Shown: positions 31,697-33,736 of the stretch, one piece after another
Layout of the letters: every line of letters begins with the position of its first letter
Position numbering within the stretch: the stretch's first letter is position 1
Assembly: GCA_012514775.1 (NCBI GenBank)
Contig: JAAYZQ010000159.1
Location: 1-33,736, forward strand
Length of the DNA: 33,736 bases
Direction of reading: 5' to 3'
Source of the DNA: Anaerolineaceae bacterium
GTDB lineage: Bacteria > Chloroflexota > Anaerolineae > JAAYZQ01
Program-made: the position numbers and the translations under genes
The notes under the pieces: generated by a model
Told to the model about the DNA's origin: nothing
The model's database searches: none
The model's input: the letters and a program-made list of their open reading frames with translations, nothing else

Positions 31697-31743
31697 AACG
31701 AGGAACCCCGCTCCCATGCGTGGAGAACTCCCGTACCGCCTTC

Positions 31744-32916
31744 CTACGGCGCTGGATGCTCCTCGACCTGGCCGCCGGCCGGCGCCTTGATGGCGCCCAG
31801 GGCTGCAAACAACCCCATCGCCGCCAGGAGCACCAGGCCCATCACCACGAACAGGCTCTGGGGGCCGGCGCTCTCGAAGAACTGGCCGATGACCCACGGG
31901 ATCGTCATCTTTCCTGCGCCCAGGCCCACAAAGAACCAGGCGGTCGCCTGGCTCGTCGCACCGCTGCGCTGTCCCATAAGGGCCACCATGGTCGGCACGA
32001 TGGCAGCCAACGAGAGTCCCAGCCCCACCGTTCCGGCCCACAGCAGCCAGGCCTGGCCCGGCCAGAGCAACACCGCGCCGGCCGAGATAAGGGCGCCCAC
32101 CAGGGCCCCGGCCACGACCGCCTGCGGTTTGAATCGCGCAGTCACCGGAACCGCCAGCAGCCGCCCGGCAGTGAGGGAGGCCCAGAACGCCGAGGCGAAA
32201 TAGGCCGCCCCCGACTCGCCGGCTATTGCCAGGGCCTGGGCATAGCTAGGAATCCATCCCCCAAAGCTGTGCTCGACGCCGGCATAAAGGAAGAAAAACA
32301 GGGCCACCAGCCCCACGAGCAGCGCGCTCCCCTTTGCCCGGCCCCTCGCGGCCCGCCCATTGGCCCGCGGCGGGCTGGGCAGCGCCAGCAGCAGGGCCGA
32401 CAGGGGCAGCATCAACAGGGCAAAGACCCAGAAGAACCAGCCCAACCCGCCCGTCGCGGAAGTGGCCAGGGCGATGCCCAGCGGTGCCAGCAGGGCGCCC
32501 GCCCCGAAGAAAAAGTGCAGCGCATTGATATAGGGGCCGGCGCGGTCCGTGTGCGCCCAAAGCAGCAGCGTGTTGCTGCCAACCTCGACCATGCCCTGAC
32601 CCACCCCGATCAAGAAAAAGAGGAGCGTGAGGAGCCAGAGGCTCGCGGCGACGGGGATCAGGGCCGCCATGCCGGCCATCAGGGCCAGCACGCCGCCGAG
32701 AACCCAGTGCCCGGGCAGCCGGTCGAACAGCGTCCCGCTGGCCAGCGCGCCCAGCAGGTAGCCGGCCGCTGCGGTGGTAAAGACGAGGCTGATCTGGCTC
32801 AGCGTACTGCCCGTTTGCTTGGCCAGGCTCGGCAGCGAAGGTCCGATCGCCGCGATGCCCATTCCCAGGATCAAGAACGCGCCAAAGTAGCCAATGGTCT
32901 GGCTGGTTTTTCGCAT
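31744..32916 (-). CDS. MFS transporter, FucP/MFS_1-like
   Basis: The 390-residue product has twelve likely membrane segments in two six-helix halves, joined by a basic loop around residues 187-202 (LPSPPRANGRAARGRAKG). The N-terminal half carries GALASGTLFDRLPGHWVLG, a loose motif A. The pattern recalls sugar-permease-like MFS proteins (FucP type), but specificity cannot be read. A GAGGAG site and a 17-base-spaced promoter lie upstream. It converges on the PLP enzyme gene with about 47 bases between stops. Confidence 0.87.
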   Translation of the reverse strand: MRKTSQTIGYFGAFLILGMGIAAIGPSLPSLAKQTGSTLSQISLVFTTAAAGYLLGALASGTLFDRLPGHWVLGGVLALMAGMAALIPVAASLWLLTLLFFLIGVGQGMVEVGSNTLLLWAHTDRAGPYINALHFFFGAGALLAPLGIALATSATGGLGWFFWVFALLMLPLSALLLALPSPPRANGRAARGRAKGSALLVGLVALFFFLYAGVEHSFGGWIPSYAQALAIAGESGAAYFASAFWASLTAGRLLAVPVTARFKPQAVVAGALVGALISAGAVLLWPGQAWLLWAGTVGLGLSLAAIVPTMVALMGQRSGATSQATAWFFVGLGAGKMTIPWVIGQFFESAGPQSLFVVMGLVLLAAMGLFAALGAIKAPAGGQVEEHPAP

Positions 32917-32967
32917 ATGACAGACTCCTCACACGTCGTCGCGCCATGTTGCTGGCTGGGTGGCGGC

Positions 32968-32996
32968 ATTGTAGCACGGACTGTGGAAAAGTGCAA
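32968..32996 (-). promoter_or_regulatory. Promoter of the MFS transporter gene
   Basis: On the minus strand TTGCAC (32991-32996) and TACAAT (32968-32973) are 17 bases apart, about 50 bases upstream of the ATG at 32916. Confidence 0.75.
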
Positions 32997-33102
32997 ACGT
33001 GTGCATGGCTTTCAAAGGTTGTGACCCTTCCCCCTCCGTTCTCCACCCGCTGTCCGCCGTCGCCGTTCCCGGCCGCCGCGCCCGGGCAAGCACACCACGT
33101 TG

Positions 33103-33131
33103 TTGCCTCCTGGGGTGAAATGCGATATAAT
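33103..33131 (+). promoter_or_regulatory. Promoter of the P1 peptidase gene
   Basis: TTGCCT at 33103-33108 and TATAAT at 33126-33131 are 17 bases apart. The peptidase ATG lies 64 bases after the -10, with a GAGAGGGGGA ribosome site. Confidence 0.75.
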
Positions 33132-33194
33132 GGGTTCAATCGGTCGCCCGCACCGGCGTGGTGCAGGGGTTCTTGAGTTCGAGAGGGGGATCCC

Positions 33195-33736
33195 ATGACC
33201 AGGCTCCGTCTCCGCGATGCGGGGCTGGCGGTGGGAGAGTTGCCCACCGGTCCACTCAACGCCATCACCGACGTGCCGGGTGTGCGCGTCGGGCACACGA
33301 CCTTGATCCGCGGTGGGGGAGCGCTGCGCCCTGGCGACGGGCCGGTCCGCACGGGTGTGACCGTGATCCTGCCCCACGAGGATGATCCCTTTCGCCACAA
33401 GGTCCGGGCCGCGGTGCACACCATCAACGGCTTTGGTAAGGCCCACGGCTTTGAGCAGGTGCGCGAGCTGGGCGTCCTGGAGTCGCCCGTGGCGCTGACC
33501 AACACCCTGAACGTGGGCCTGGTGGCCGATGCCCTGGTACAGCACGCCGTGCGGCAAAACCCCGGCATTGGCGTCAACACCAGCACGGCGAACGTCATAG
33601 TCGGCGAGACCAACGACGGCTACCTCAACGACGTGCAGGGCCGCCACGTCCACGCCGAGCACGTGTGGGCGGCCATCGAAGGCGCCTCGCCGGGATCCGT
33701 GGCCGAGGGGGTGGTGGGTGCGGGCACCGGCACGAC
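33195..33736 (+). CDS. P1 (DmpA/S58) family peptidase, partial
   Basis: The open frame runs from ATG 33195 off the right edge, giving the first 180 residues. RLRDAGLAVGELPTGPLNAI and TDVPGVRVGHTTL, then GVTVILPH and NGFGKAHGFEQVRELG, are hallmarks of the P1/DmpA family: N-terminal-nucleophile hydrolases that cleave themselves to expose a Ser or Thr and then remove N-terminal, often D- or beta-, amino acids. The self-cleavage site is beyond the window, so activity cannot be judged. It has its own promoter and a GAGAGGGGGA site. Confidence 0.88.
   Translation, partial: MTRLRLRDAGLAVGELPTGPLNAITDVPGVRVGHTTLIRGGGALRPGDGPVRTGVTVILPHEDDPFRHKVRAAVHTINGFGKAHGFEQVRELGVLESPVALTNTLNVGLVADALVQHAVRQNPGIGVNTSTANVIVGETNDGYLNDVQGRHVHAEHVWAAIEGASPGSVAEGVVGAGTGT

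Overview
This is a high-GC, densely coded bacterial window with 26 intact-looking genes (one cut by the right edge), three gene remnants, and no rRNA, tRNA, CRISPR array or insertion sequence that I can see. The gene set, the lipoprotein with a Pro/Thr/Gly-rich linker, a non-pyrrolysine MttB-family methyltransferase and plain sigma-70-type promoters make a Chloroflexota (Anaerolineae/Caldilineae-like) origin my best guess; this is inference, not a phylogenetic result.

Layout. (1) 1-1835: a promoter, a repeat-rich leader, then a ChbG/HpnK-type carbohydrate deacetylase overlapping a SAM methyltransferase. (2) 1864-4098: a promoter, then a nitrilase-fold protein that has lost its catalytic cysteine, a small membrane protein, a tautomerase and a NUDIX hydrolase. 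(3) 4109-7927: a segment that can form either of two hairpins, followed by a 1242-residue protein joining a clan CD (caspase/gingipain-like) peptidase, a trypsin-like peptidase and an endonuclease I domain. This is the most striking object in the window. (4) 7999-10505: a zinc-ribbon protein, a DUF6144/V4R-like protein overlapping an APH-type kinase, and a small frameshifted remnant. (5) 10490-17444: a SAM methyltransferase divergent from an oligopeptide ABC importer operon, which begins with a truncated NTF2-like gene. (6) 17649-24772: a DHA2 efflux pump, an orphan cysteine-free ribosomal protein S4, a dipeptide epimerase, and a heterodimeric ABC exporter with one degenerate ATPase site. (7) 24911-27412, minus strand: threonine synthase and a GSA-type aminotransferase. 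(8) 27704-33736: an Asp/Glu racemase-like protein, an amidohydrolase remnant, an MttB-family methyltransferase coupled to a Cys/Met-metabolism PLP enzyme, an MFS transporter (minus strand), and the start of a P1 (DmpA-type) peptidase.

How it fits together. Several genes point to scavenging of peptides and D-amino acids: oligopeptide importer, L-Ala-D/L-Glu-type epimerase, Asp/Glu racemase-like protein, DmpA-type peptidase and a possible D-aminoacylase remnant. They lie in separate transcription units, so this is a theme and not a proven pathway. Nine promoters can be read directly, each with a -35 (TTGNNN), exactly 17 bases, and a -10 (TATAAT, TACAAT or TATACT). Many genes overlap by ATGA or GTGA, implying translational coupling.
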